Positions 23,548 through 32,993 of a stretch of DNA of 64,000 nucleotides are shown here, one piece after another. Both the position numbers and the translations under genes were made by a program. The number at the start of each line of letters is the position of its first letter. Within the stretch, counting starts at the first letter, position 1. A model generated the notes under the pieces. It made no database searches. It was not told where the DNA came from and saw only the letters and a program-made list of their open reading frames with translations. Origin of the DNA: an uncultured Dysgonomonas sp. (GTDB lineage Bacteria; Bacteroidota; Bacteroidia; Bacteroidales; Dysgonomonadaceae); the NCBI RefSeq assembly GCF_900079725.1, contig NZ_LT599032.1, positions 3,542,856-3,606,855 of the forward strand, in the 5' to 3' direction.

Positions 23548-25104
23548 TTATTTCTTCCACAGTTTTTCCATATCCTCCAAAGTCTTCCCCTTGGTTTCGG
23601 GCAGACGCTTCCATACAAACAATGCTGCAAGGATAGCCAATGCACCGTAAACCCAGTATGAGAATCCGTGATTGAACATACCGACCAATGTATCGTTCTT
23701 GTCCATGATAGGGAATGTCCACGAAATGAGGAAATTCGATACCCACTGTGCAGCTACGGCAATAGACATCACACTGGAGCGAACCGAGTTAGGGAATATC
23801 TCTGCCAGCATTACCCAGCATACAGGCCCCCATGACATAGCAAAGCCTGCTGTATAAGTGAGCATGAATACAAGTTTCAGACCACCCGGAAGTCCCTGAG
23901 AGAAGGATGTTCCCAAGCCCAGCATAGATACGGCCATCACTAAAGCGCCTGTTATCAGCAACGGTTTACGTCCGAATTTATCGACTGTCAGGATAGCCAA
24001 TACGGTAAACGACAGATTGATAATACCTACAATAATAGTCTGCAACAATGCCGAGTCAGTGCCCGAACCCATACTCTTGAATATTTCAGGGGCGTAATAT
24101 AGAACCACGTTGATACCTACAAACTGCTGGAATGCAGATAGTAAAACGCCTGTCATAATAATAAGGAAGCCGTATGACTTGATAGGGACGTATAGTGCTA
24201 TAAGGAAACTCACAATCATGGATATTTCCAATGCACTGGAAACTCCCGCCAATGAAAGAGATATGATGCCGACAACAAACAATATGAGCCATGTCATCAT
24301 AAACCGGTAGTAAGGCTTTAGGGATACAGGTTCTTCTTTATCGAAGCTATCCTGTATTTCCTTTATCTCAGTTTTTGCCATTACGCTGCCCACAAGCTTA
24401 TTGAGGATACCCTCCGCTTGTTGTATACGTCCTTTCATTACCAGCCAACGCGGAGTTTCAGGAGCCATGAACAGCAACAAAAAGAAAATAGCAGATGGAA
24501 TTGCCAATGAGGCAAACATATACCTCCAGCCTGTAGTATGCAACCACTCCGTATCGCCTTGTTTAGCAATGAAGTAATTGACAAAATATACGACAAGCAT
24601 ACCAAAGATGATGGCAAACTGATTAAGACCTACCAGACTTCCACGTTTATCAGGTGGAGCAATCTCGGCGATGTACATAGGTGATACCATTGAGGCTATA
24701 CCTACTCCTATTCCGCCTATTATACGGTAAAATACAAAATGATATACAAAAGAGTGGTCACTTTCGCTAGGCATACGGAAACCGATTTCGGGCCATGCCG
24801 AACCGACAGCTGCCAATAAGAATAAAATAGCCGCAGCAAACAACGCTTTTCTACGGCCAAAAGTCTGACTTACCCAGCCAGCCATTGCTGCACCGAAGAT
24901 ACAACCTATCAGTGCGCTGCTTATTACAAACCCCTCCATTGCATTTGCTTCGTTGAGAGGCAATCCCATAGGGTCTATAAAAAAATGCCTCAGTGACTCC
25001 ACAGTACCCGATATTACCGCCGTATCGTATCCGAATAGCAGCCCTCCGAGGGTAGCAATGAGCGTGAGTTTTATGGTATATGATTTACTTACTTCGTTAT
25101 TCAT
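23548..25104 (-). CDS. xylE: D-xylose:H+ symporter (XylE-type sugar porter)
   Basis: From the ATG at 25104 the protein has 518 residues and 12 transmembrane segments. Sugar-porter signatures: GGLLFGYDTAVISG in TM1, GRRKALF in the TM2-3 loop, RIIGGIGVGIASMVSPMYIAE in TM4-5, PETPRWL and PETKGKTLEDME at the C-terminus. The frame is open seven codons upstream, but only a TTG is there, so ATG 25104 is chosen. It is the last gene of the leftward xyl operon, after xylA. The family includes XylE and GalP-like transporters; xylose is inferred from linkage to xylA and xylB. Confidence 0.92.
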   Translation of the reverse strand: MNNEVSKSYTIKLTLIATLGGLLFGYDTAVISGTVESLRHFFIDPMGLPLNEANAMEGFVISSALIGCIFGAAMAGWVSQTFGRRKALFAAAILFLLAAVGSAWPEIGFRMPSESDHSFVYHFVFYRIIGGIGVGIASMVSPMYIAEIAPPDKRGSLVGLNQFAIIFGMLVVYFVNYFIAKQGDTEWLHTTGWRYMFASLAIPSAIFFLLLFMAPETPRWLVMKGRIQQAEGILNKLVGSVMAKTEIKEIQDSFDKEEPVSLKPYYRFMMTWLILFVVGIISLSLAGVSSALEISMIVSFLIALYVPIKSYGFLIIMTGVLLSAFQQFVGINVVLYYAPEIFKSMGSGTDSALLQTIIVGIINLSFTVLAILTVDKFGRKPLLITGALVMAVSMLGLGTSFSQGLPGGLKLVFMLTYTAGFAMSWGPVCWVMLAEIFPNSVRSSVMSIAVAAQWVSNFLISWTFPIMDKNDTLVGMFNHGFSYWVYGALAILAALFVWKRLPETKGKTLEDMEKLWKK

Positions 25105-25115
25105 TGGTTCTTTAT

Positions 25116-25190
25116 TAGTTAACAAGTTGACAAGACACGAGATACAAGCCTTACTCGTTTACTTGTATCTCGTTTACTTGTATCTGTATT
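25116..25190. repeat. Repeat of ACTTGTATCTCGT type in xylA-xylE junction
   Basis: CAAGTTGACAAGACACGAGA and then ACTCGTTTACTTGTATCTCG with a second GTTTACTTGTATCTG copy. Same family as in the uronate operon junctions. Confidence 0.65.
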
Positions 25191-26519
25191 TTAAATATAC
25201 ATGTTTACAATAGCTTCATACAGTTCTTGCTTACCACTTATCTGTTGCGGTTCGCCAACTTTGTGAGCAATTGTGCGTAAATCTTCAAGAGTCAGTTTAC
25301 CATCTTCGAATGCTTTACCATCTCCATTATCGAAAGACGCATAACGAGTCTGACGAAGTTTCTTATAATCAGATTTTTCAAGGATATCGGCAGCGATCAA
25401 AAGACCACGGGCAAATACATCCATTCCTGAAATGTGAGCGATGAACAGATCATCCCTGTCTGTTGAATTACGACGGATCTTAGCATCGAAGTTTACACCG
25501 CCATTGCCAAGACCTCCTGCCGGAAGTAATACCAACCAAGCCTGAGCCAGATCGTACAGGTCGATAGGGAACTGGTCTGTATCCCATCCGTTCTGATAGT
25601 CGCCACGGTTAGCATCGATACTACCCAAAAGCCCTGCATCGACGGCAGCCTGCAATTCGTGTTCGAATGTATGACCTGCCAGTGTAGCATGGTTAACCTC
25701 TATATTTACTTTGAAATCTTTATCCAAACCATAGTTACGGAGGAATCCTATAACAGTTTCAGTATCATAATCATACTGATGCTTAGTCGGCTCCATTGGC
25801 TTAGGTTCAATCAGGAATGTACCGGTAAAACCTTGTTTGCGGGCATAGTCGCGAGACATTGACAGGAAGCGTGCAAGGTGATCTTTTTCACGTTTCATAT
25901 CTGTATTCAGCAAGCTCATATAACCTTCACGGCCACCCCAGAACACATAGTTAGAACCACCCAAAGCGATAGTAGCGTCGATTGCGTTTTTTACCTGAGT
26001 AGCTGCGCATGCAACAACATTAAAGTCAGGATTTGTAGAAGCTCCGTTCATATAACGCTCGTGGCTGAATACGTTAGCTGTACCCCACAGGAGTTTAATA
26101 CCTGATGCCGCTTGTTTTTCTTTAGCAAAATCTACGATAGTTTGCAGATTCTTTTCATACTCAGTCCATGAATTGCCTGCATCGACCAAGTCTACATCGT
26201 GGAAGCAATAGTATGGTATTCCCATTTTAGTCATGAATTCGAAAGCAGCATCCATTTTATATTTGGCATTACTGATAGCATCATTGCCGATATTCCACGG
26301 ATGGTGAATAGTTGCTCCGCCGAACGGATCACCGCCGTTAGCACACAATGTATGCCAGTAAGCCATAGCAAAGCGCATCCAGTCTTTCATGCTCTTGCCC
26401 ATTACCACTTTATTTTCATCGTAGAAACGATAAGCTAACGGGTTTTTGCTTTCTTTTCCTTCAAATTTGATTTTTCCTATTCCCGGAAAGAATTCTTTTG
26501 TACCTTTTAAAATTTCCAT
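25191..26519 (-). CDS. xylA: Xylose isomerase
   Basis: The 442-residue protein is a full-length class II xylose isomerase, converting D-xylose to D-xylulose with two divalent metals. Active-site landmarks: the [16 protein letters not shown] segment at about residues 98-113 with catalytic His, VFWGGREGY at about 187-195, [15 protein letters not shown] at about 230-244 with metal-binding Glu, and [15 protein letters not shown] at about 267-281. It lies between the GH30 gene (43-bp gap) and the symporter in the leftward xyl operon. No oddities. Confidence 0.97.
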   Translation of the reverse strand: MEILKGTKEFFPGIGKIKFEGKESKNPLAYRFYDENKVVMGKSMKDWMRFAMAYWHTLCANGGDPFGGATIHHPWNIGNDAISNAKYKMDAAFEFMTKMGIPYYCFHDVDLVDAGNSWTEYEKNLQTIVDFAKEKQAASGIKLLWGTANVFSHERYMNGASTNPDFNVVACAATQVKNAIDATIALGGSNYVFWGGREGYMSLLNTDMKREKDHLARFLSMSRDYARKQGFTGTFLIEPKPMEPTKHQYDYDTETVIGFLRNYGLDKDFKVNIEVNHATLAGHTFEHELQAAVDAGLLGSIDANRGDYQNGWDTDQFPIDLYDLAQAWLVLLPAGGLGNGGVNFDAKIRRNSTDRDDLFIAHISGMDVFARGLLIAADILEKSDYKKLRQTRYASFDNGDGKAFEDGKLTLEDLRTIAHKVGEPQQISGKQELYEAIVNMYI

Positions 26520-26562
26520 AATTAAATTTGTTATTTAAAATGATTGATAATAATATTATAAT

Positions 26563-27978
26563 TTACTTCTTTGCTTCTACCAGGAATGTGTTTATAGACT
26601 TCATCTTTATATCCACAGTCATCATCTGCTCATTCACCTTAATCTTCAAAATCTGATTGGCATCACCTTCATTCGCAGCTACCACCACAATCGAATTGTC
26701 AGGATTGAGAAATGCAAGCATGTTATCATAACTACCTGCGGTAGAAAGACGCTTTGCCCCCGGTTTTACAAAATGGCTGAACTGTTTCATCAGATAGTAT
26801 TCAGGGTTGTATTTATATGTCTTATTCTCCTGATCTACTGAAATCAATGAGTTTTGTGGCCATTGCCAACGATTGTTCGCAGGGTCTTTATCAAGCGAGA
26901 TATTCCAGTACATATAAGCGGATATACCATTATTGAAGTAATGCTTCATCAGGTTCCAGATATAGAAACATTGATCCCATGAATTCTTTCCGTCGCCACA
27001 CTCGCTTTCGGTCTGCATCAGTTTCATATCAGGATATGTTTCGTGTATTTTGGCAATAGATTCTTTCCCGGCCCATTGGAACCCGATTTGGGAAATATAT
27101 TGTCCACTCTTATTCTGCATGATGGTATCAACTAATAAGGCATTTCCTCTTTCCATAGTGCCAAACATCATATCCACTCCCATTTCTTTCATCTGCGGCC
27201 CCAGATAATCGCCTATAAATGTACTGAGCCCTGCGGCTGTCCATGTGCATGACGGAAATATCTGGCATGAATTAAATTCATTCTGAGGGGCGACCATGCC
27301 TATATTTATACCTTCATTCTTATATGCTTCTATAAATTTCTTGAAATATAGAGCATAGGCCTTGAAATATTCAGGCTCTTGAATAAACATATTTGTTCCT
27401 TCCAGATCCTGAGTAGGGCTTCCTTTCAGGTCATTTACTTTCGGGTTCGGCTTACATGCATAATGCTTATTATACTTCATCCACGAAGGCGGACACCAAG
27501 GAGATGCCCAGATTTTCACATCGGGGTTTATTTTTTGAGCAGCTTTTATGAAAGGTATCAGTGTTTCCTTGTCATTGTCGATAGAAAAGTTTTTCATTTC
27601 GAAATCCTTATCTGTTTCGTTGTACGAATACCAGTCCCGGGAAAAGTCATTCGCTCCCAAGGGCATACGGTTCAGGGTGAAATTCATCCCGTCCTCGCTG
27701 AACAGGTCTTTTATAACTGCGTCACGGTCTGCCTCGTTCAATGCTGACAGAGTGGTCCATCCCAGTTCATTGAAGCATCCGCCAAAACCATCTACGGTTT
27801 GCAGAGGTTTATCCGTCAATATTGTTACATCAACTTCAGCAGTTGCCTCTGTCATGGTTATTGAAAGATTTTCTACAAAACAGGAATCGGGTGTTGTACT
27901 CACCCATTTCACCTGCTGTGGTTGTGAACATGAACAAACTAAACCGACAAGTCCAATTATACACAATACTTTTTTCAT
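26563..27978 (-). CDS. GH30-family glycoside hydrolase, lipoprotein
   Basis: The 471-residue lipoprotein (signal ending LVCSC, lipid cysteine 17) has a GH30 TIM barrel with a flanking beta domain. Landmarks are QTVDGFGGCFNELGW (about 60-74), FTLNRMPLGANDFSRDWYSY (about 98-117) and IWASPWCPPSWMK (about 156-168). The acid/base Glu is in VAPQNEFN at about 232 and the nucleophile Glu in MQTESECGDG at about 323. The family includes beta-glucosidases, beta-xylosidases, glucuronoxylanases and endo-beta-1,6-glucanases. Insertion between xylB and xylA suggests release of xylose or xylo-oligosaccharides, but a glucan substrate is possible; the subfamily cannot be fixed by eye. Confidence 0.9.
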   Translation of the reverse strand: MKKVLCIIGLVGLVCSCSQPQQVKWVSTTPDSCFVENLSITMTEATAEVDVTILTDKPLQTVDGFGGCFNELGWTTLSALNEADRDAVIKDLFSEDGMNFTLNRMPLGANDFSRDWYSYNETDKDFEMKNFSIDNDKETLIPFIKAAQKINPDVKIWASPWCPPSWMKYNKHYACKPNPKVNDLKGSPTQDLEGTNMFIQEPEYFKAYALYFKKFIEAYKNEGINIGMVAPQNEFNSCQIFPSCTWTAAGLSTFIGDYLGPQMKEMGVDMMFGTMERGNALLVDTIMQNKSGQYISQIGFQWAGKESIAKIHETYPDMKLMQTESECGDGKNSWDQCFYIWNLMKHYFNNGISAYMYWNISLDKDPANNRWQWPQNSLISVDQENKTYKYNPEYYLMKQFSHFVKPGAKRLSTAGSYDNMLAFLNPDNSIVVVAANEGDANQILKIKVNEQMMTVDIKMKSINTFLVEAKK

Positions 27979-28102
27979 AATTTCTGTTTCTAAGGTCGCA
28001 GACCTATTTATTACTTTGTTAAGTACAGATACAACAATCAGTTAGATTGAAATAATGTATTATTAAATGCTGTCTTTGACTTCATTAGTTAACTATTAAA
28101 TA

Positions 28103-29581
28103 TTATTTCGTCACAAGACTTTTCCAACGCTCATACGCTTCCCTGTATTCCGCCCTATGAGCTGTATCCGGCTCTATCACCGACAATTTCTCAAGCGAAG
28201 CAAAGGCTTCTTTATTAGATGCGTACAGTCCGATGCCGATACCTGCGCCTTTTGCGGCTCCGGCAGCGCCATCTGTATTATAGAGTTCTATTGTAGCACC
28301 GCTTACACTAGCCAATGTTTGAGCAAAAATCGGACTAAGGAACATATTGGCATATCCTGCTTTAATCGTGTGGATATTCATACCCATTTCGCGCATTATC
28401 TCCATTCCGTATTCGTATGAGAACACGATGCCTTCCTGAGCGGCACGGAGTACATCCTTCTTGTCATGTATATTGAAATTGATACCATGTATAGAACAGT
28501 TTACATCCTGATTTTCGAGTACACGCTCTGCTCCGTTACCAAATGGGATTATGCTTAATCCTTTGGCTCCGATAGGTGATTGGGCTACCAGATCATTCAT
28601 ATCTGCATACGAAAGTCCTTCCAATGCCAGATTGCGTTTCAGCCACGAATTGAGGATTCCTGTACCGTTGATACATAGTAGAACTCCAAGACGAGTCAGG
28701 TCAGTAGTATAATTTACATGCGCAAATGTATTTACACGAGACAGTTTATCATAATTGAGCTGATCCAAAACTCCGTATACAACCCCCGATGTACCGGCCG
28801 TAGATGCAATTTCACCCGGTTCGAATACGTTCAGAGACAGGGCATTGTTAGGCTGGTCGCCTGCACGGTACGAAACTGGAGTACCTTCTTTCAGTCCCAG
28901 TTCCTTTGCTGCCTCAGCCGACACATTGCCTTGTACACCGAATATCGGTTTTATCTCAGGGAAAAAGCTTTTTGGTATTCCATAATAGTTGAGTACATCT
29001 TCCGATAATGCATTTGTCTTGAAATCCCAGAAAATACCTTCCGACATACCTTCGATAGTTACCACAATATCTCCTGTAAGTTTCATGCCGATATAGTCGC
29101 CGGGAAGCATCAGTTTATCTATCTTTTCAAATACTTGCGGTTCGTTTTCTTTTACCCATGCCAGTTTAGATGCTGTAAAATTACCTGGAGAATTGAGCAG
29201 ATGAGAAAGACATTTTTCTTCACCAATCGCTTTAAAAGCCTTTTCTCCATACGGCACGGCACGGCTATCGCACCAGATAATGGAAGGACGCAGTACATTC
29301 TTGTCCTTATCTACCAATACCAATCCATGCATCTGCCATGTAATACCTATTGCCTGAATATCTTCTCCTTTAGCTTCGGCTTTTTGCATCACCGATTGAT
29401 GGGCCAGTTTGAGGTTTGTCCACCAGTTGGCAGGGTCTTGCTCTGCCCAACCTGATTTTACGGCTGTGATTTTCATTTCTTCTTTCGGGAAGAAGTCCGA
29501 AGCAACAATCTCGCCTGTATCTGCTTTTACCAAACAGGCTTTTACAGACGAACTGCCTATGTCGTAACCTAATAAATACAT
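28103..29581 (-). CDS. xylB: Xylulokinase
   Basis: The 492-residue FGGY-family kinase phosphorylates D-xylulose to xylulose 5-phosphate for the pentose phosphate pathway. Visible features: N-terminal phosphate-binding LGYDIGSSSVKACLV (residues 4-18), WQMHGLVLVDKD with the substrate-contact MHG at about 83-85, the catalytic-region RAGDQPNNALSLN at about 240, and STAGTSGVVYG (about 260) of the ATP site. It is preceded by the Nudix-like regulator (80-bp gap) and followed by GH30 and xylA in the leftward operon. Length and motifs are normal. Confidence 0.95.
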   Translation of the reverse strand: MYLLGYDIGSSSVKACLVKADTGEIVASDFFPKEEMKITAVKSGWAEQDPANWWTNLKLAHQSVMQKAEAKGEDIQAIGITWQMHGLVLVDKDKNVLRPSIIWCDSRAVPYGEKAFKAIGEEKCLSHLLNSPGNFTASKLAWVKENEPQVFEKIDKLMLPGDYIGMKLTGDIVVTIEGMSEGIFWDFKTNALSEDVLNYYGIPKSFFPEIKPIFGVQGNVSAEAAKELGLKEGTPVSYRAGDQPNNALSLNVFEPGEIASTAGTSGVVYGVLDQLNYDKLSRVNTFAHVNYTTDLTRLGVLLCINGTGILNSWLKRNLALEGLSYADMNDLVAQSPIGAKGLSIIPFGNGAERVLENQDVNCSIHGINFNIHDKKDVLRAAQEGIVFSYEYGMEIMREMGMNIHTIKAGYANMFLSPIFAQTLASVSGATIELYNTDGAAGAAKGAGIGIGLYASNKEAFASLEKLSVIEPDTAHRAEYREAYERWKSLVTK

Positions 29582-29624
29582 GTTTTTCAGTTATAAGTTT
29601 AAATTATGAATTATGAGCTATTTA

Positions 29625-29661
29625 CTGTTGACTGCTAACTGCTAACGCTAGCTGCTAACTG
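29625..29661. repeat. TGCTAACTG repeat in regulator-xylB junction
   Basis: Three TGCTAAC units and a central GCTAGC, related to the ACTGNTAACTG-type repeat at 58280-58317. It abuts the stop of the Nudix-like gene. Confidence 0.5.
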
Positions 29662-30378
29662 TCAGATACTAGTCTTTCTTTTATTATATTCCTTCTTATC
29701 GAATTTATAGAAGCGGGCAGCCCGATGGGAAACATCTTTCTGCCGTTCTTCCAATGCCACAACATAAGGCATCGCGGCAACTTTTTTGTGAAAGTTGCGT
29801 ATATCTATCGCTTTATTGTAGATAGCCTCATATAGTTTATGTAACTGGCTTATTGTAAATTTCTGAGGAAGTAATTCGAAAACAATTGCGGGATCGAACT
29901 CTATCCACTGACGTATCTCGGTGAGGGATTCTTTCACAATCTGATTGTGATCGAACGGCATTTGCGGCAACTTGTTGATAGGACACCACTCTGTCAGCTT
30001 ATACTTCGATATGTTGTTGAGCTTCCGGTCCACCTTGCAAAGGGAGAGATAAGCTACGGTTATCAGCCTGTTTATATTGGGCTGATAGGCTACGTCGAGC
30101 CATTTCACATCGTTCGGATTCTTTGCGCGATCGGGTGAGGCAAAACAGCGGAACTGTTTTAATGACATGCGTTTGATCCCGGTCAATTCGAAGAGAACCC
30201 TGTGAGCGGCATCGTCTACATCTTCTTCGTTGTATATAAGGCTTCCGGGTAATTTCAGATCCTTCACCCCTTTTTTGTCAGCGCCACGCTGAACAAGGAG
30301 AATGTTTAGCTGATCGTCTTCAAAGCCAAAGACAACACAGTCTACTGATACATATGTATGGATAAAATTTGTTTTCAT
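29662..30378 (-). CDS. Nudix-like transcriptional regulator of xylose genes (NrtR/AraR-type)
   Basis: The 238-residue protein has an N-terminal Nudix fold (residues about 8-140) and a C-terminal winged helix (about 150-225; FTISQLHKLYEAIYNKAIDIRNF, then RAARFYKFDKKEYN). The Nudix box reads GSLIYNEEDVDDAAHRVLFE before LTGI, so the REUxEExGU part is degenerate and hydrolase activity is unlikely. This build is known for NrtR-family regulators, and the Bacteroides arabinose regulator AraR is a non-catalytic member. As first gene of the xyl operon it is the likely xylose-responsive regulator. Ligand and operator are inferred; no clear palindromic operator was found upstream. Confidence 0.88.
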   Translation of the reverse strand: MKTNFIHTYVSVDCVVFGFEDDQLNILLVQRGADKKGVKDLKLPGSLIYNEEDVDDAAHRVLFELTGIKRMSLKQFRCFASPDRAKNPNDVKWLDVAYQPNINRLITVAYLSLCKVDRKLNNISKYKLTEWCPINKLPQMPFDHNQIVKESLTEIRQWIEFDPAIVFELLPQKFTISQLHKLYEAIYNKAIDIRNFHKKVAAMPYVVALEERQKDVSHRAARFYKFDKKEYNKRKTSI

Positions 30379-30626
30379 GGTATCTTAATCATAGAATGTG
30401 ATACACGAAATTACGAATAATATTTTCATTTCAAAGGATTTTAAAATAAAATATTATTGTAAATAATTGTAATACTGGCATTTAAATATCGTGTGTTGTA
30501 CAATAAGAATAACTAACATATTGTATCTTATACATTAAGTATTCTTTTGCACAAAAGGGGTTGCAAGTGACAATGCGACTTGTATATATATGTTAAAAAA
30601 AACAATAAGGTAAGCGTATTTTTTAT

Positions 30627-31469
30627 TTAAATATTCATTGTATAGATATCCTTTGCGCATTCATATCCCTGTTCGTATAAAGAAGTCAGTTTATCCACAT
30701 CTTTTTCGATACGGTCTACCAATATCGGTTCTTTCGGACGAATGACGAATATTTGCCCCTCTTCTTCCAGTTTATCAACCAAATTGAGCTGGGCATTATA
30801 CAAGCTGTTCCGGTTGCTTAATGCCTCACGCATAGCCGGATATTTCCGATATATGAAAGATGGTACTTTTATATCCTTACCTTCCTTGCGATAGCCTTTG
30901 TTGCGGGTAAGCACGACTACGTTTTTGCTGTATCCTTGTTCCATTGCCCGGGCAACCGGCACGGAATCGCAGATACCGCCATCGAGCATCGGGATATCGT
31001 CTACATATGTGACAGGGCATAACAGAGGCAGGCTGCTTGAGGCCTTAACTATATCTATAACGCGTTCCTTATTGCTTTTTTCTTCGTAATATTCCGCTTT
31101 TCCCGTCAGGCAATTGGATGTCACCATTTCGAAACGGGCAGGAGAAGTGAAATAGGCTTCATAATCGTAGGGAATAATATTATCGGGGAACTCATGGAAT
31201 AATAAGTCAAAATCCATGATATTGCGCTTCTTGATATAATGCTTGAATCCTATATATTTATATTTGGCCAGCAAGTCGATATTACTGTATTTGGCACGGC
31301 CCCGCTGTTTCGACATGTAAGACAGCCCGTTGCAAGCACCGGCAGATACCCCGATCGCATATGGAAACGTAATATCATTATCCATAAAATAGTCGAGCAC
31401 ACCACAAGTAAAAACTCCGCGCATACCGCCGCCTTCCAGTACTAGTCCTATATTCGTTGTGTCAGTCAT
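30627..31469 (-). CDS. Patatin-like phospholipase
   Basis: The 280-residue protein has the patatin catalytic layout: the oxyanion-hole GGGMRG (residues 13-18), nucleophile Ser 42 in GVSAG, and the catalytic Asp in LDGGICDSVP at about 167. It belongs to the YjjU/RssA-like bacterial patatins and is predicted to be cytosolic or membrane-associated, with no signal peptide. It hydrolyses acyl esters, probably phospholipids. It is a single gene, separated by terminators from the DUF3836 genes. The upstream region 30379-30626 is AT-rich and without a recognised feature. Confidence 0.92.
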   Translation of the reverse strand: MTDTTNIGLVLEGGGMRGVFTCGVLDYFMDNDITFPYAIGVSAGACNGLSYMSKQRGRAKYSNIDLLAKYKYIGFKHYIKKRNIMDFDLLFHEFPDNIIPYDYEAYFTSPARFEMVTSNCLTGKAEYYEEKSNKERVIDIVKASSSLPLLCPVTYVDDIPMLDGGICDSVPVARAMEQGYSKNVVVLTRNKGYRKEGKDIKVPSFIYRKYPAMREALSNRNSLYNAQLNLVDKLEEEGQIFVIRPKEPILVDRIEKDVDKLTSLYEQGYECAKDIYTMNI

Positions 31470-31527
31470 CAGTTATAACATTGATATAATCTCTAAAATT
31501 ACATATTTTTTCGGATAACAGAAAGGG

Positions 31528-31569
31528 AAAAGCCCTGCCCCCATCATTCATCCGGGGAGCAGAGCTTTT
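31528..31569. terminator. Bidirectional terminator between DUF3836 and patatin genes
   Basis: AAAAGCCCTGCCCCC (31528-31542) pairs with GGGGAGCAGAGCTTT (31554-31568) with two mismatches, then TTT on the plus strand and CTTTC on the minus strand. Confidence 0.7.
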
Positions 31570-31595
31570 ATATATAAAGAAAGAGTGTATATTTC

Positions 31596-32042
31596 TTATT
31601 TCTGGGACATAAGATAGGTGCTGTCGTTGTTGATATGTATCTGCTTTGTTGCAAGTAGTTCCCCTTCGGTGTCGTATATATGAACCAGCTGTTCCGAATG
31701 GCAAGACCAGGTATTCAATTTATCGTTCCACTCTGTATAGATAAGATTTATAATTTTTCCGTCACCATTACATTCATAGTCATATTTCTGGCTACCTATC
31801 CACCCGGCATTGCTATCCCATTTATAGAGAGTCTTTTTCTGAAGAAGTCCGTCCGGAGTATAATGATATATAGCCTTGTCTATTGGGCAACCCAATTTTG
31901 TATCGTACGAGATAAGTTCTTTAACGACTCCTGTTGCAGAGATTTCTTCATTGCTATAAACTCTTGTTTTAGGTTCACCTGCATAAAGACTTGTTACTGA
32001 TAAAAAAGCTGTAAGGACTGAAGTTAAAATAATTGTTTTCAT
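31596..32042 (-). CDS. DUF3836-family secreted protein, paralogue 1
   Basis: The 148-residue product has a cleavable signal peptide (MKTIILTSVLTAFLSVTSLYAG) and the repeated tyrosine/tryptophan pattern of DUF3836: LQKKTLYKWDSNAGWIGSQK, YTEWNDKLNTWSCHSEQLVH and a final YDTEGELLA. It is predicted to be periplasmic or surface-exposed. The neighbour at 32345-32746 is a clear paralogue with the same signal, GEPK start and the same motif order. Such proteins form expanded families in Bacteroidales; no function is known. The gene is flanked on both sides by terminators, so it is a single transcription unit. Confidence 0.85.
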   Translation of the reverse strand: MKTIILTSVLTAFLSVTSLYAGEPKTRVYSNEEISATGVVKELISYDTKLGCPIDKAIYHYTPDGLLQKKTLYKWDSNAGWIGSQKYDYECNGDGKIINLIYTEWNDKLNTWSCHSEQLVHIYDTEGELLATKQIHINNDSTYLMSQK

Positions 32043-32290
32043 GATTGTATCTTTTATAGTTATTGTTATTTATTTCTTTTCGATTTTTAATCGTTTTCTA
32101 TTAATATGACGCAACCGGCATGATAATAGTTACAGATTATTTCAATAAAATATTTCATTTAACAATATTTAAATCACTAATAATCAAATGTAATATACAA
32201 TACATAATAAAATACATATAACAATACTATGTTATACATACTACATAAAATAAAAAATATATTCTGAACAGATAATCACCGGAAAATCAA
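32043..32290. other. AT-rich gap between DUF3836 paralogues
   Basis: No gene; very AT-rich (for example ATAATAAAATACATATAACA), likely holding the promoter of paralogue 1, though no clear TTTG/TAnnTTTG pair was found. Confidence 0.4.
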
Positions 32291-32327
32291 AACCTTTGAC
32301 AGCGTGTTCCCATAACTACCAAAGGTT
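32291..32327 (-). terminator. Terminator after DUF3836 paralogue 2
   Basis: AACCTTTG (32291-32298) and CAAAGGTT (32320-32327) are a perfect 8-bp stem; reading leftward it is followed by TTGATTTT. Confidence 0.6.
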
Positions 32328-32344
32328 GTGACTTCTCTTTATTA

Positions 32345-32746
32345 TCATTTTATAGCAACTAATTCGCCTGCGGAGTTATAAGTATGAATGAATTCTTTGA
32401 CATTAGCTGACCAGCTCTTTGATTTTTTGTTCCAGTCGGCACGAACTATTTTAGCCACCAGCCCATTATTGTTGTATTCGTAAGTATATTGCTGGAAGTT
32501 AATCCATCCGAAATCACTATCCCACCTGTAAATTGTCTTATTGAACAGCTTATCTGATTTGTCGTAACTGCAAACTTCTTTCTTGACAGCTTGCAGACCG
32601 CTGTTATCAAAATAAGTATATTCTTTCAATGTACCCCACTCTGTAGGTTCTACATTCGTAAATACTTTCGGTTCGGGTTCGCCTGCATATAGATTTGTTA
32701 CAGAGAATAACACAGCTAATATAATAGAAAAAAATATCGTTTTCAT
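32345..32746 (-). CDS. DUF3836-family secreted protein, paralogue 2
   Basis: The 133-residue product begins with a signal peptide (MKTIFFSIILAVLFSVTNLYAG), followed by GEPEPKVFTN. It shares with paralogue 1 the motifs TIYRWDSDFGWINFQQYTYE, ADWNKKSKSWSANVKEFIHT and YNSAGELVA. It is shorter at the C-terminus, ending at the point where paralogue 1 continues with 12 more residues. It is predicted to be exported and small. Function is unknown. A duplication with divergence is the simplest origin; each copy has its own terminator. Confidence 0.85.
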   Translation of the reverse strand: MKTIFFSIILAVLFSVTNLYAGEPEPKVFTNVEPTEWGTLKEYTYFDNSGLQAVKKEVCSYDKSDKLFNKTIYRWDSDFGWINFQQYTYEYNNNGLVAKIVRADWNKKSKSWSANVKEFIHTYNSAGELVAIK

Positions 32747-32925
32747 GATTACACTCTTTTTGGGTTAAAATTTCCTTTTACTGAATTTTATAGAAGCGCT
32801 TTCTATTATATATGACGCATATAAAAGTGAAACGTTACAGCTTTTCGAAAAAAAACAAGGAAATCTTTTAAAAGAGGGAATTCAATCCGCGTTGCTTAAT
32901 GTTTGATTGGGCATTTCATGAAAAT

Positions 32926-32972
32926 AAATAAAACAAAAGCCTTTGAAATTCTGCTGTCAGAATCTCAAAGGC
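32926..32972 (-). terminator. Terminator of proS
   Basis: On the minus strand GCCTTTGAGATTCTG (32972-32958) pairs with CAGAATTTCAAAGGC (32953-32939), one mismatch in 15, loop ACAG, then TTTTGTTTTATT. Confidence 0.9.
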
Positions 32973-32993
32973 CTGAATAAGTTATATAATTGC

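Noticed and set aside
25105-25125. Upstream TTG start for the xylose symporter
   Set aside because: An ATG seven codons later is close to the first membrane helix and needs no rare start codon.
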